A DNA stretch of 47,721 nt, taken from positions 1-47,721 of the forward strand of contig JBOHRN010000028.1 of assembly GCA_050732775.1 (NCBI GenBank), in the 5' to 3' direction. Shown here in pieces: positions 1 through 7,813 of this stretch. The notes beneath the pieces are model-generated. The model worked only from the letters and a program-made list of their open reading frames with translations. It was not told where the DNA came from and ran no database searches. The stretch comes from JBOHRN01 sp050732775. GTDB lineage: Bacteria > Gemmatimonadota > Gemmatimonadetes > Longimicrobiales > Longimicrobiaceae. Position numbers and translations under genes: made by a program. Within the stretch, counting starts at the first letter, position 1. Every line of letters starts with the position of its first letter.

Positions 1-150
1 GCCCTGGAGAGTATCGTGAGGGCCACCGGCGCCGCCCTCAACGAGGCGCCGGCCGACCCGGTTATCAACGGCTACCACCTGACCGCCCTCGGCCAGCGGG
101 ACCTCATGCTGGAGAGGTTCGCGGTGATAGGCGGGGAGGAGTGGTTTTGA
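1..150 (+). CDS. C-terminal end of an unidentified protein (5' end outside window)
   Basis: Frame 1 is open from the first base to a TGA at 148-150 and gives 49 residues ending in GGEEWF. The composition looks like ordinary soluble protein (for example VINGYHLTALGQRD) and not a shadow frame. I do not recognise the family from this tail. It is followed 42 bases later by a secreted PDZ protein on the same strand, so the two could be co-transcribed. Confidence 0.6.
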   Translation, partial: ALESIVRATGAALNEAPADPVINGYHLTALGQRDLMLERFAVIGGEEWF

Positions 151-192
151 ATCCCGTGGGCGGGAAAGTTTATCCCTAGAAGAGAAACTCTC

Positions 193-1026
193 ATGAAATA
201 TATGACCAAAGGTGCCCTCTTTCCCATTTTGCTGGTGCTTCTGGCAGCGCCCGGGCTCGGCGCCCAGGAGGAAAAGGGGTGGATAGGCATCGCTTACGAC
301 CACGACGAGCGGGCCGACCACGCCCGTATCACCGAAGTCTTCGACGACTCTCCCGCCGAGCGGGCCGGACTCCGTCGGGGCGACGTGCTAGTCCGCATCG
401 ACGGCCGGCCCGCCACCCGGGAGGTGTTACGCGAGCTGGATCTCCAGCCCGGCCAGCGGGTCCGGCTGCGGGTCCTTCGCGACGGCCGCGAGCAGGAGAT
501 CACGGTGCGCACCGATCGGCTGCGGGATGCTCAGAGGCGCCATCGGAGAGAGATCACCATTCACCTCGACTCGGTCATGGACAAGGTACGCGGCCGGCTC
601 GACTCGGTGCGGGCGCACCTGGACACCATCCGGCTCCCGCGCGTGCGCGTCGAGGAGCTAGACTCGGGGGTCACCGTGATCTTCGGGCTGCCTGGCCGGG
701 AGGGCGGGGGGCGCGTCTGGTCGGACATGATGATCTTCGGCTTGGGCAGCCGGTCGGTGGCGGGAGCAGAGTTCGCGAAGATGAACCCCGGACTGGCGCG
801 CCACTTCCCGGTCGACCGGGGCCTCATCGTGCTCGAGGTGGCCGATGACTCCCCCGCTCATCGGGCCGGGCTGCGGGCCGGTGACGTGGTGGTGCGGGCA
901 AGCGGAGAGAGCGTGGAGTCGGTGGGCGAGCTGCGCCTCGCGGTGGAGCGAGCTGACGGCGACCGGCTACTTCTGGTGGTAGCCCGGCGAGAAGGGATGC
1001 AGACGTTGACTCTGAGCTGGGAGTGA
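193..1026 (+). CDS. secreted two-PDZ-domain protein
   Basis: A 277-residue exported protein. Residues 1-24 form a signal peptide (basic start, hydrophobic LLVLLAAPG, then LGAQ). PDZ domain 1 spans about residues 30-105 (WIGIAYDH, then SPAERAGLRRGDVLVRIDG). PDZ domain 2 spans about 195-277 (SPAHRAGLRAGDVVVRASG). The middle, about 115-190, is charged and predicted helical, and carries no HtrA-type Ser protease catalytic motif, so this is a PDZ-only scaffold or substrate binder and not a DegP protease. In the family such proteins recognise C-terminal or exposed peptide tails in the periplasm. The ATG at 193 has only a weak purine stretch upstream; the ATG at 202 is an alternative start. The exact role is unknown. 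Confidence 0.85.
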   Translation: MKYMTKGALFPILLVLLAAPGLGAQEEKGWIGIAYDHDERADHARITEVFDDSPAERAGLRRGDVLVRIDGRPATREVLRELDLQPGQRVRLRVLRDGREQEITVRTDRLRDAQRRHRREITIHLDSVMDKVRGRLDSVRAHLDTIRLPRVRVEELDSGVTVIFGLPGREGGGRVWSDMMIFGLGSRSVAGAEFAKMNPGLARHFPVDRGLIVLEVADDSPAHRAGLRAGDVVVRASGESVESVGELRLAVERADGDRLLLVVARREGMQTLTLSWE

Positions 1027-1048
1027 GCTCCCGGGCGCAAGGCCTAGG

Positions 1049-1963
1049 CTAGCAAAGCTCCTCCACCCCCAGACGCCCACGCGCCAGCGCGGGCTCTGGC
1101 TCCCCCTCGCGCTCCTTGGCTCCGCTAGCGCGGCCGGTATCCCCCCGCGCCCCCTCGGGGTCGTCGTCCGCGCCGGCGTGGGTGTAGGTACGCTTGAACC
1201 AGCCGCCCGCGTCACCTATCAGCGAGTAAGTGACCGGCACCACTATCAGGGTGAGCACGGTGGCGAAGGAGAGCCCCGCGATCACCGCCACCGCCATCGG
1301 CCCCCACCAGGCAGCTTGTTCGCCCCCCCAGAAAATATTCGCGTCCAGCCGGGTGTAGAGCCCTAGGAAGTCGATGTTTAAGCCGATGGCGAGCGGCACC
1401 AGTCCCAGCACCGTGGTAAGCGCCGTGAGTACCACCGGCCGGAAGCGGACCACACCCGCCCGCATGAGCGCCTCGCGCCTGGTTAGTCCGTCGCGCTCCT
1501 GGAGCAGGTCTACGTAGTCGATGAGCACGATGGCGTTGTTGACCACCACCCCGGCCAGGGAGATGATGCCCACCCCGGTCATGATGATCACGAACGGCAT
1601 GCGGAAGAAGATCAGCCCCAGCAGCACGCCGATGGTGGAAAGAAGGATCGAGGTCATGATGATGAAAGGCTTGACCATCGAATTGAACTGCCACACCAGC
1701 AGCAGGGCGATCAGGAAGAGGGCCCCCAGGAAGGCGCCGCCCAGGAACTCCTCCGCCTGCTGCTGCTCTTCCTGCTGACCGGTATAGCTAATACCGTATC
1801 CGGACGGAAGCCCCTGCTCGAACTCCGCCAGAGTCTCTTGCACCCCGGCCAGAACGGCGTTGCTGTTCTCTCCGGCGCGCACGTCCGAGCTAACGGTCAC
1901 CACCCGCTCCAGATCTTTACGGCGGATGCTCCCGTACCCCTCCTCCAGGGTCCTAAACGGTGT
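1049..1963 (-). pseudogene. RND efflux pump, 3' remnant (HAE1/AcrB family)
   Basis: About 304 codons of an AcrB-type inner-membrane proton/drug antiporter, which is normally 1,000-1,100 residues. What remains is the end of the second porter domain (EEGYGSIRRKDLERVVTVSS) and the last membrane helices, including GIISLAGVVVNNAIVLIDY and RFRPVVLTALTTVLGLVPLA. The frame is open upstream of the first possible start (GTG at 1903) but hits TGA at 1964-1966, only 9 bases from the stop of the M14 gene. The N-terminal two thirds, including the first set of transmembrane helices with the proton-relay Asp residues, are absent. A deletion or rearrangement fused the pump gene behind the peptidase gene; an assembly join is the other explanation. 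The fragment cannot work as a pump on its own. Confidence 0.85.
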
Positions 1964-1974
1964 TCAGGAAAGTG

Positions 1975-4539
1975 TCAAGGGGAGGTAGCTACGCCGGTAT
2001 AAAGGGCGTTGAAGAACGGCTTGAAGGTCTCGTGCGGCTGGGCGCGGTGCTGGGGACGGAAGCCGAAGAGGATTACCCGTCCCTCCCCCACCCGCGCCTC
2101 CAGGAGCACCGGCTTGCCGGCCACCCGCGCGGCTCCCAGCGCGTAGCCACTCATGAGTATCTCTTCCGGGTCGTCGGGGAAGCGGGCGATCACGGTTACC
2201 TCTTCGGCCCCCGGCCCGACCTCGAAGACCGGCCCCCGGCTGTAGTTCACCGCGCCCTCCGGCGGCATGCCGTGAGCCACCGGGTGGTCCAGATTCCACC
2301 GCACCCGCAGGATGGAGCCCGGCGAGTACCAGCCCTCGGGGTCGCCTTCGTCTCGCCCGGCGGTGAGGTCGCGTATGGGCAAGCCGAACACCTCGAGGCC
2401 GAACCCGCTGGCTTCGTTGAGGAGCACCAAGGTGCCGCCGTCCGCGACGAAGCTGCGCACGGCCTCCACCCCCTCGGGCCCCAAACCTCCCGCGTAGTCG
2501 CTGTGTGCCCGGTCTAGACCCTCCACGATGCGCTCGTGGCTCAGAGACGGCATCACCAAGGCGTGGTAACCGTGCAGGCCGCGCTGGAGATCAGCGTCGT
2601 GCAGAGTATCGAAGGGGACCCCCCACTCTTCGAACAGCCAGCGCGTCCACCCCTCGTCTATCGAGGCGGTCCACGGCTTGTAGAGCGCAACCCGCAGCCC
2701 CTCCAGCATCCGCCCCGCGGGGATCTCCGCCAACCCCCAGCTGTCTATCCCCCACTCCCGGCTCCAAGCAGCGACCCGCTCGTCCAGCCCGGCCACGCCC
2801 GAGACAACCGGCGTTCCGGCCGGCCAGCTTTCCTTTCCAGCCACCACCGGAGCGGCCGAGAAGGTCACCCGGCCACCGTCCTTTAGGACTTCGTGGATGG
2901 CCCGGTGAACACTGTTCAAGCGCGGGTCTAGGGCCACCCCCGGCGCGCCTGCCCGCTTACCCCCGCTCGCACCGGGGGGCACCGGCACCGAATCCAGCGC
3001 CACCAGCCCGGCGGTGTCGAACGGCCGGTCGACGCGCACAAGCTCCACCCCCATCTGGAACGGTAGCGTCCACCCGGCCGCGTCGTACGGGGGGTCGGGC
3101 GGGCCGCCCGGGTACCGGCGCCGGTCGGGGTAGCTCTGTGGCTCCAGCAAGTCCTTGGCGTGGAGCCGGTACGGCTGGGCGGCGAGCACCACGCGGGTCC
3201 CCGCGGGGTACCTCTCCCCGCCTGCCTGGAGAGCGGCCGTGGCTTGGTGGACCTCGACGCCCCCCCGGCGTAGCACGTTCAGGAGTTCGGCCGTGGAGCC
3301 GGGGTCGCGCTGGTCCGGGGGAAAGAGCCAGCCGAAGGGGTCTCCCGCCCGCCCCTTACGGAGCTGCCGTACGGCCAGCCGCACGAAGTTTTCCACGAAG
3401 GTCTCCCGCTGGCGGCTCAGCAGCGTGACCAACGACCGGCCCGCTATCAGCTCGTACTCCACCACGTCGCGCGCGCGCCACCATCCGCCCCGCCATGCAT
3501 CCGGATACATCGACCCGGTCTCCGGCTGCTCCAACGAGTCCGGCTCCTGAAAGACCGGATCGGCGTACTGCGCGCTCGCCGCTTCGGAAAGGATCCCCAC
3601 CATGTTGTGCCGGGCCGGGACGGTGCGCCCTCCGCCGTGCCACCAGAGGTCAAACGTCTCCCGGTGCGACACTCCCGTCTTGCCGGCTTCGGTCAAGTCG
3701 AGAGCCATCTGGGTGCCTACCAGGTTGGTCATGCGTACCAAGAGCGGGTCCAGGTTCGGGTTGAGAGGATCGGCGAAGGGGGGGATGAAGAAGCGCTCGC
3801 CCCGGTTGCCCATCTGATGGACATCCCACACCACCTCGGGAAACCACTCCCGGTACAGTACCCGCGACAGCGCCCGGGTCTCGGGCTGGGTGATCATGTA
3901 GAAGTCGCGGTTGTTGTCGTGTCCGGTGTAGTGGTGGTAGAGCCACGGCATGGGAGCGTCGTGGTGGGGGGTGTTGCGGACGCGGTAGAACCAGTCGCGG
4001 GTGAGGTCGAGCCCGTCCGGGTTCATCCCCGGCACTAGCAGCATGACCACCTCGCTGAGGGCGCCGGCCAGCTCCCGGTCGGTGGCCAGTTGGTGGAGGA
4101 ATTCGACCATGAACTGGGTTCCCAGGATCTCGTTGCCGTGAAGCGTGGCGCCCACGAAGCCGACCGCCGGTTGCGTCTCGACCAGCCGCTGGCGCTCCGC
4201 GCGTGACAAGCCGCGCGGGTCGGCGAGCCGGGCCTGGTCGCGGCGGATCTCTTCGATCCTGCGCTGATTCTCAGCCGAGGTGACCACCGCCAGGATCATC
4301 GGTCTACCCAGCACTGAGGTACCGATGGTGTCCACCGTAACCAGCGCTGACACTTCGGCCACCCGCTGATAGTAGTCCACGATCTGGGCCCAGTCGGCCA
4401 GTTCGCCGTCGGTACCCATGCGGAAGCCGATCACTTCCCGGGGAGAGGGGACGGGCGTACCTGTCTGCTGTGCAGAAATAGCTAGCGACTGCCCGGCCAG
4501 AAGGTAAATGGCGGCGAAACAACCAAACCGTAAAGCCAC
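1975..4539 (-). CDS. secreted M14-family zinc carboxypeptidase
   Basis: An 854-residue exported metallopeptidase of the M14 family. The start chosen is GTG at 4539, because GGAG lies 6 bases upstream and it yields a clean signal peptide (MALRFGCFAAIYLLAGQSLA, cut near SAQQ); the frame is open up to a TTG at 4581. Zinc ligands are H134 and E137 (GATLHGNE) and H241 (VVWDVHQMG); the catalytic Glu is probably E319 (GILSEAASAQ). NPDG and DNNRD are typical of the family. The C-terminal half resembles the class I glutamine amidotransferase-like domain found in many such large secreted peptidases. Likely role: peptide degradation outside the cytoplasm. It is divergent from the B12 operon and followed after 9 bases by the RND remnant. 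A second large M14 protein lies at 32846-35680. Confidence 0.88.
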   Translation of the reverse strand: MALRFGCFAAIYLLAGQSLAISAQQTGTPVPSPREVIGFRMGTDGELADWAQIVDYYQRVAEVSALVTVDTIGTSVLGRPMILAVVTSAENQRRIEEIRRDQARLADPRGLSRAERQRLVETQPAVGFVGATLHGNEILGTQFMVEFLHQLATDRELAGALSEVVMLLVPGMNPDGLDLTRDWFYRVRNTPHHDAPMPWLYHHYTGHDNNRDFYMITQPETRALSRVLYREWFPEVVWDVHQMGNRGERFFIPPFADPLNPNLDPLLVRMTNLVGTQMALDLTEAGKTGVSHRETFDLWWHGGGRTVPARHNMVGILSEAASAQYADPVFQEPDSLEQPETGSMYPDAWRGGWWRARDVVEYELIAGRSLVTLLSRQRETFVENFVRLAVRQLRKGRAGDPFGWLFPPDQRDPGSTAELLNVLRRGGVEVHQATAALQAGGERYPAGTRVVLAAQPYRLHAKDLLEPQSYPDRRRYPGGPPDPPYDAAGWTLPFQMGVELVRVDRPFDTAGLVALDSVPVPPGASGGKRAGAPGVALDPRLNSVHRAIHEVLKDGGRVTFSAAPVVAGKESWPAGTPVVSGVAGLDERVAAWSREWGIDSWGLAEIPAGRMLEGLRVALYKPWTASIDEGWTRWLFEEWGVPFDTLHDADLQRGLHGYHALVMPSLSHERIVEGLDRAHSDYAGGLGPEGVEAVRSFVADGGTLVLLNEASGFGLEVFGLPIRDLTAGRDEGDPEGWYSPGSILRVRWNLDHPVAHGMPPEGAVNYSRGPVFEVGPGAEEVTVIARFPDDPEEILMSGYALGAARVAGKPVLLEARVGEGRVILFGFRPQHRAQPHETFKPFFNALYTGVATSP

Positions 4540-4633
4540 TGGTATCTCCGGAAACGGGAAGGTGTAGGGCGAAACCCACAATCTTCCCTGGCCCCCGCCT
4601 TCCCCGCAAGCCGGGCAGCCGGGGTGCGGCCCC

Positions 4634-4663
4634 TGGACACGCCGTGCCCCACAGTGATATATT
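4634..4663 (+). promoter_or_regulatory. sigma70-type promoter of the B12 uptake operon (candidate)
   Basis: TGGACA at 4634-4639 and TATATT at 4658-4663, each matching the consensus at five of six positions, are separated by 18 bases. Transcription would begin around 4670, just before the first strand of riboswitch helix P1 at 4676. The position relative to the riboswitch is the main support. Confidence 0.6.
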
Positions 4664-4675
4664 CACTTTGACCTA

Positions 4676-4856
4676 GCGGACGGGGACAACGGAAGCCGGT
4701 GTAACTCCGGCGCGGCCCCGCCACTGTAAGAGGCCCGGGAGGCGGTACTCCCGGACGACCCGCTCACGCGACCCTTGGGTCGCGTGCCACTGGAGCCACG
4801 GGCTCCGGGAAGGCGAGCGACGGTCGCCTCGAGCCAGGAGACGGTCTTCAGTCCGC
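4676..4856 (+). promoter_or_regulatory. cobalamin (adenosylcobalamin) riboswitch
   Basis: An RNA sensor for vitamin B12 derivatives that controls the uptake genes downstream. The conserved core is present: GGTGTAACTCCGG at about 4698, GCCACTGT at 4720-4727, GCCACTGG at about 4786, GGGAAGGC at 4807-4814 and the B12 box AGCCAGGAGAC at 4832-4842. P1 closes perfectly: GCGGAC 4676-4681 pairs with GTCCGC 4851-4856. The first gene downstream encodes a B12-binding protein, as expected. High cobalamin should turn the operon off through the terminator at 4966-5000. Confidence 0.95.
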
Positions 4857-4866
4857 ACTCGCTAAC

Positions 4867-4891
4867 TGGCTTGGGCTATTCGCCCAAGCCA
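4867..4891 (+). other. 10-bp stem-loop between riboswitch aptamer and expression platform
   Basis: TGGCTTGGGC at 4867-4876 pairs perfectly with GCCCAAGCCA at 4882-4891 around the loop TATTC. There is no T-run after it, so it is not a terminator. It sits 10 bases after P1 and may be the P13-type hairpin whose loop contacts the aptamer in cobalamin riboswitches; that role is inferred from position only. Confidence 0.6.
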
Positions 4892-4907
4892 AGACTCCTC
4901 GAGGGAG

Positions 4908-4968
4908 GGGTGCGGGACTGATCGCCGGGCGGCTCTTGCCGCTTTCGTCTACCGTCGGTCACGCACCC
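4908..4968 (+). promoter_or_regulatory. antiterminator stem of the B12 riboswitch (candidate)
   Basis: GGGTGCG 4908-4914 pairs with CGCACCC 4962-4968. After a one-base mismatch the stem continues with GACTGA 4916-4921 against TCGGTC 4955-4960. The 3' strand covers the CCC (4966-4968) that begins the 5' arm of the terminator, so the two structures exclude each other in part. Confidence 0.55.
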
Positions 4969-5000
4969 GTTCCCATTGAGCTCCAAGGGACGGGTTTTTT
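4966..5000 (+). terminator. intrinsic terminator of the B12 riboswitch
   Basis: CCCG-T-TCCC (4966-4974) pairs with GGGACGGG (4987-4994) leaving one bulged T, with a 12-base loop, followed directly by TTTTTT 4995-5000. It lies between the riboswitch and the B12 genes, as expected for an expression platform. The 3' arm also contains the only Shine-Dalgarno-like GGGA for btuF, so folding could block translation as well as transcription. Confidence 0.85.
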
Positions 5001-5994
5001 GTCGCCAACCAGTCATCACCACCGGCGTTACGCCCCCGCGGCGCGCGCGGCGCTGCGCGCGGGCTTCGGCTCCGCCGCCGCACTGGTGCCGCTCGCTGGC
5101 GGGCTACTCTTGAGCGCGGCTCTCGCCGGCTGCGGAGAGGCCGGCCCGCGGGAGAGCCCTCCCCGCGGCGCGAGCAGTGTCTCGGTCACCGACGACGCGG
5201 GCCGGACGGTTTCCCTGCCACGCCCCGCGCGCCGGGTGATCTCGCTGGTACCGAGCGTCACCGACCTGGTGGTGGCGCTCGGCGGCGCTAACCGGTTGGC
5301 GGCCCGCACCGACTACGACAGCGACCCCCGCCTGGCCACGCTCCCCTCGGTGGGCGGCGGGCTGGACCCGAGCTTGGAGGTCATCGCCTCTCTCGGGCCC
5401 GACCTGGTGGTGGCCTGGCGGGAGCGCACCCCCAAGCTCGCCCCACGGCTGGAGGAGCTCGGCGTCCCGGTACTCCTGCTGAACACCCAGGACACGGCCG
5501 GCGTGTTCGCAAACATCGACCGTCTGGGCACGCTCCTGGACAGGACCGAAGAGGCCGGCTCCCTGGCCACCTCGATCCGCGCCGAACTGGACTCGGTGCG
5601 GCGCTCCGTGGACGGCCGGCCTCGCCGCTCGGTGCTTTACCTGGTGGCAACAGACCCGCCGATGACCGCCGGGGCAGAGACCTTCCCCCTCCAGCTGGTG
5701 AGCGTGGCGGGCGGAGAGTCGGTCTTCCCCGAGCTGCGCCACGGTTGGCCGCGGGTGTCCTTAGAGGCGGTGGTCCGCCGTGACCCGGAGCTGATCCTAC
5801 TCCCCCTCACGGAGGGCGGAGAGGGGGCCGCCGCAGGGCTGCGGGGGCGGGCGGGGTGGCGCGAGGTTCCGGCCGTGCACGCGGGGCGTATCCGCGTCTT
5901 GCCCACGGAGGTGGTCAACCGCCCCGGACCCGGTCTGGGCGCCGCGGCGCGGCTGATCCGAAACGCCATCCACCCGGAGGCGGGGGGCCGATGA
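4999..5994 (+). CDS. btuF: cobalamin-binding lipoprotein of the B12 ABC importer
   Basis: Substrate-binding protein that captures cobalamin in the periplasm and hands it to BtuCD. A long signal region ends in the lipobox LAGC (Cys45 from the chosen start), so the protein should be membrane-anchored, unlike the soluble E. coli BtuF. The helical-backbone (TroA-like, PF01497) fold is shown by RVISLVPSVTDLVVALGG and by PDLVVAWRE. The start is uncertain: the frame is open from TTG 4936, but the terminator at 4966-5000 implies a start after it. TTG at 4999 has GGGA 8 bases upstream and gives 331 residues; a CTG or GTG near 5083-5088 would leave almost no n-region. The stop overlaps the btuC start (ATGA at 5991-5994). 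Confidence 0.85.
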   Translation: MSPTSHHHRRYAPAARAALRAGFGSAAALVPLAGGLLLSAALAGCGEAGPRESPPRGASSVSVTDDAGRTVSLPRPARRVISLVPSVTDLVVALGGANRLAARTDYDSDPRLATLPSVGGGLDPSLEVIASLGPDLVVAWRERTPKLAPRLEELGVPVLLLNTQDTAGVFANIDRLGTLLDRTEEAGSLATSIRAELDSVRRSVDGRPRRSVLYLVATDPPMTAGAETFPLQLVSVAGGESVFPELRHGWPRVSLEAVVRRDPELILLPLTEGGEGAAAGLRGRAGWREVPAVHAGRIRVLPTEVVNRPGPGLGAAARLIRNAIHPEAGGR

Positions 5995-6989
5995 CACCCC
6001 CGGGCACCGCAGCGAGGTTTGTCCTTCTGACGACGCTTCTGTTGGCGGCGCTGGTGGCGAGCGTGGCCGCGGGCGCCGTCCCCCTCTCCGCGGGCGAGGT
6101 GCTCGCCGCCCTGCTGGGCAAGGGAGAGCCCACCGCCGTGACCATCGTGCGGGAGCTGCGCCTGCCGCGCGCCCTCCAGGCCGCCCTGGTGGGGGGCGCG
6201 CTGGCCGCCAGCGGAGCCGCTTTTCAGGCGTTGCTGCGCAACCCGCTAGCCGATCCGTACATCTTGGGGGTGTCAGGGGGCGCGGCCGTGGGCGCGGTAG
6301 CCACCATCGCCCTGGGCTGGGCGTTCACGGCGGGTTGGGTGATACCCGCCGCCGCCTTCACCGGCGCGGGGCTGGCGGTAATGCTGGTGCTCCGCGTCGC
6401 CGCTTCGGTGGGGCGGGCGCTCGACACCCGCGTGCTGCTACTGGCCGGGGTGGTGGTAGGGAGCTTCTTCAACGCGGCGATCCTCCTGATGCTCATCCTC
6501 AGCGAGGCGGAGTCGTTCCGTTCGGCGATCTTCTGGATGATGGGCACCCTCTCGGGGGCCAGCTGGGGCGGGCTGAGGATGCTCGCCCTCTACCTGCTCC
6601 CCGGTGTGCTGGTGCTGTTGGCGCTCGCCCGCCCCCTCAACCTCCTAACCGTGGGGGAAGAGACCGCGAGTTACCTCGGCGTCAGCGTTGAGAGGAGCAA
6701 GCTCCTGGCCTACGGCGCCGGTTCGCTGCTGGCAGCGGCCGCGGTGGCGGTGAGCGGGGTTATCGGCTTCGTGGGGCTGGTGGTTCCCCACACGGTCCGC
6801 ATGCTGTGGGGCGGCGACCACCGCTTCTTGCTCCCGGCGTCGGTGTTGGCCGGAGCCGCCTTCCTGGTGCTGGCCGACACCCTAGCACGGGTCGCGGCCG
6901 CCCCCTCCGAGCTACCCGTGGGAGTGATCACCGCCTTCGTGGGAGTCCCCTTCTTCGTCTGGCTGCTGAGGCGGGAGGTGCGGCGGTGA
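5991..6989 (+). CDS. btuC: B12 ABC importer, membrane permease
   Basis: A 332-residue FecCD/BtuC-family permease with about ten hydrophobic helices. Family signatures are seen: RELRLPRALQAALVGGALAA, then SGAAFQALLRNPLADPYILG at about residues 74-93, and GVIGFVGLVVPHTVR in the C-terminal half. Two copies would form the cobalamin channel with two BtuD. The ATG start overlaps the btuF stop by four bases and the stop overlaps the btuD GTG start, so the three proteins are translationally coupled. Iron-siderophore permeases share the fold; the riboswitch upstream decides for cobalamin. Confidence 0.92.
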   Translation: MTPPGTAARFVLLTTLLLAALVASVAAGAVPLSAGEVLAALLGKGEPTAVTIVRELRLPRALQAALVGGALAASGAAFQALLRNPLADPYILGVSGGAAVGAVATIALGWAFTAGWVIPAAAFTGAGLAVMLVLRVAASVGRALDTRVLLLAGVVVGSFFNAAILLMLILSEAESFRSAIFWMMGTLSGASWGGLRMLALYLLPGVLVLLALARPLNLLTVGEETASYLGVSVERSKLLAYGAGSLLAAAAVAVSGVIGFVGLVVPHTVRMLWGGDHRFLLPASVLAGAAFLVLADTLARVAAAPSELPVGVITAFVGVPFFVWLLRREVRR

Positions 6990-7813
6990 AGCCACTGTGG
7001 AGCTGCGACCAGCTCACTTTCAGCTACCGGGGAGCGAAGCGGCCAGCTCTCGAGGGTGTCACGCTGGAGATCCGGGCTCACTGCACCGCCCTGCTGGGGC
7101 CAAACGGTTCGGGCAAGTCGACCCTGCTCCGGCTCCTGCTGGGAACGGTGGAGCCGGGCTCGGGTGAGGTCCGTTTTCGCGGCCGCCAGCTGGCGGCGTG
7201 GGGACGGCGGCAGCTGGCTCTGGAGGCGGGAGTGCTCCCGCAGTTGGAGGAGGCCCCTTTCCCCCTGACGGTGCGCGAGCTGGTGGCGATGGGCCGGTAT
7301 CCACACCTGGGGCCGTGGCGGCGCGAGGGAGCGGACGACCGGCGGGCCATCCGGGCGGCGCTGGAGAGGTGCGACGTGGCCCGCTTGACGGACCGGCTGG
7401 TGCAGACCCTCTCGGCCGGAGAGCGCCAGCTAGCCCGACTCGCCCGCGCCCTGGCCCAGGAGCCAAGAGTCCTGATCCTGGACGAACCGACGGTGGCTCT
7501 CGACATCCGTCACGAGATGGCCATCTTCGAGCTGCTCCGTGCACTCGGCGGCGCCGGCGTCACGGTACTCCTGGTTACCCACCAGCTGAACCTGGCCGCT
7601 CGCTACGCCGACCGGCTGGTGGTGCTCGACCAAGGCCGGCTCGCCGCCGAGGGGTCGCCGCCCGAAGTCCTCACCCGCGCGCTGGTGGAGAGGGTGTGGA
7701 GGTGGCCGGTGAAGATCACCCCCCACACCGGCCCCGGGCCTGACCGGGGTGCGCCCCAAGTGGTAGCGCTTTCCCCCTCGACCAATCAACCCTGCTACCG
7801 AAAGGAACCATGA
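6986..7813 (+). CDS. btuD: B12 ABC importer, ATPase
   Basis: A 275-residue ABC ATPase that powers BtuC. Walker A GPNGSGKST is at residues 38-46, the signature LSAGERQLARLARAL, Walker B LILDEPT, D-loop ALD and switch His in LLVTHQLN are all present. The GTG start overlaps the btuC stop (GTGA) and the TGA stop overlaps the btuB ATG (ATGA at 7810-7813). The C-terminal 40 residues after LVERVWRW are variable, as is common in the FecE/BtuD group. Confidence 0.92.
   Translation: MKPLWSCDQLTFSYRGAKRPALEGVTLEIRAHCTALLGPNGSGKSTLLRLLLGTVEPGSGEVRFRGRQLAAWGRRQLALEAGVLPQLEEAPFPLTVRELVAMGRYPHLGPWRREGADDRRAIRAALERCDVARLTDRLVQTLSAGERQLARLARALAQEPRVLILDEPTVALDIRHEMAIFELLRALGGAGVTVLLVTHQLNLAARYADRLVVLDQGRLAAEGSPPEVLTRALVERVWRWPVKITPHTGPGPDRGAPQVVALSPSTNQPCYRKEP

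Noticed and set aside
2505..3428. 307-codon plus-strand frame opposite the first M14 gene
   Set aside because: Composition dominated by Arg, Pro and Gly, as expected from a GC-rich antisense frame.
4867..4891. 10-bp hairpin as an independent terminator before the B12 operon
   Set aside because: No T-run follows; the real terminator is at 4966-5000.
4936..4998. Start of btuF at TTG 4936
   Set aside because: This would place coding sequence inside the riboswitch expression platform, upstream of its terminator, and has no Shine-Dalgarno sequence.
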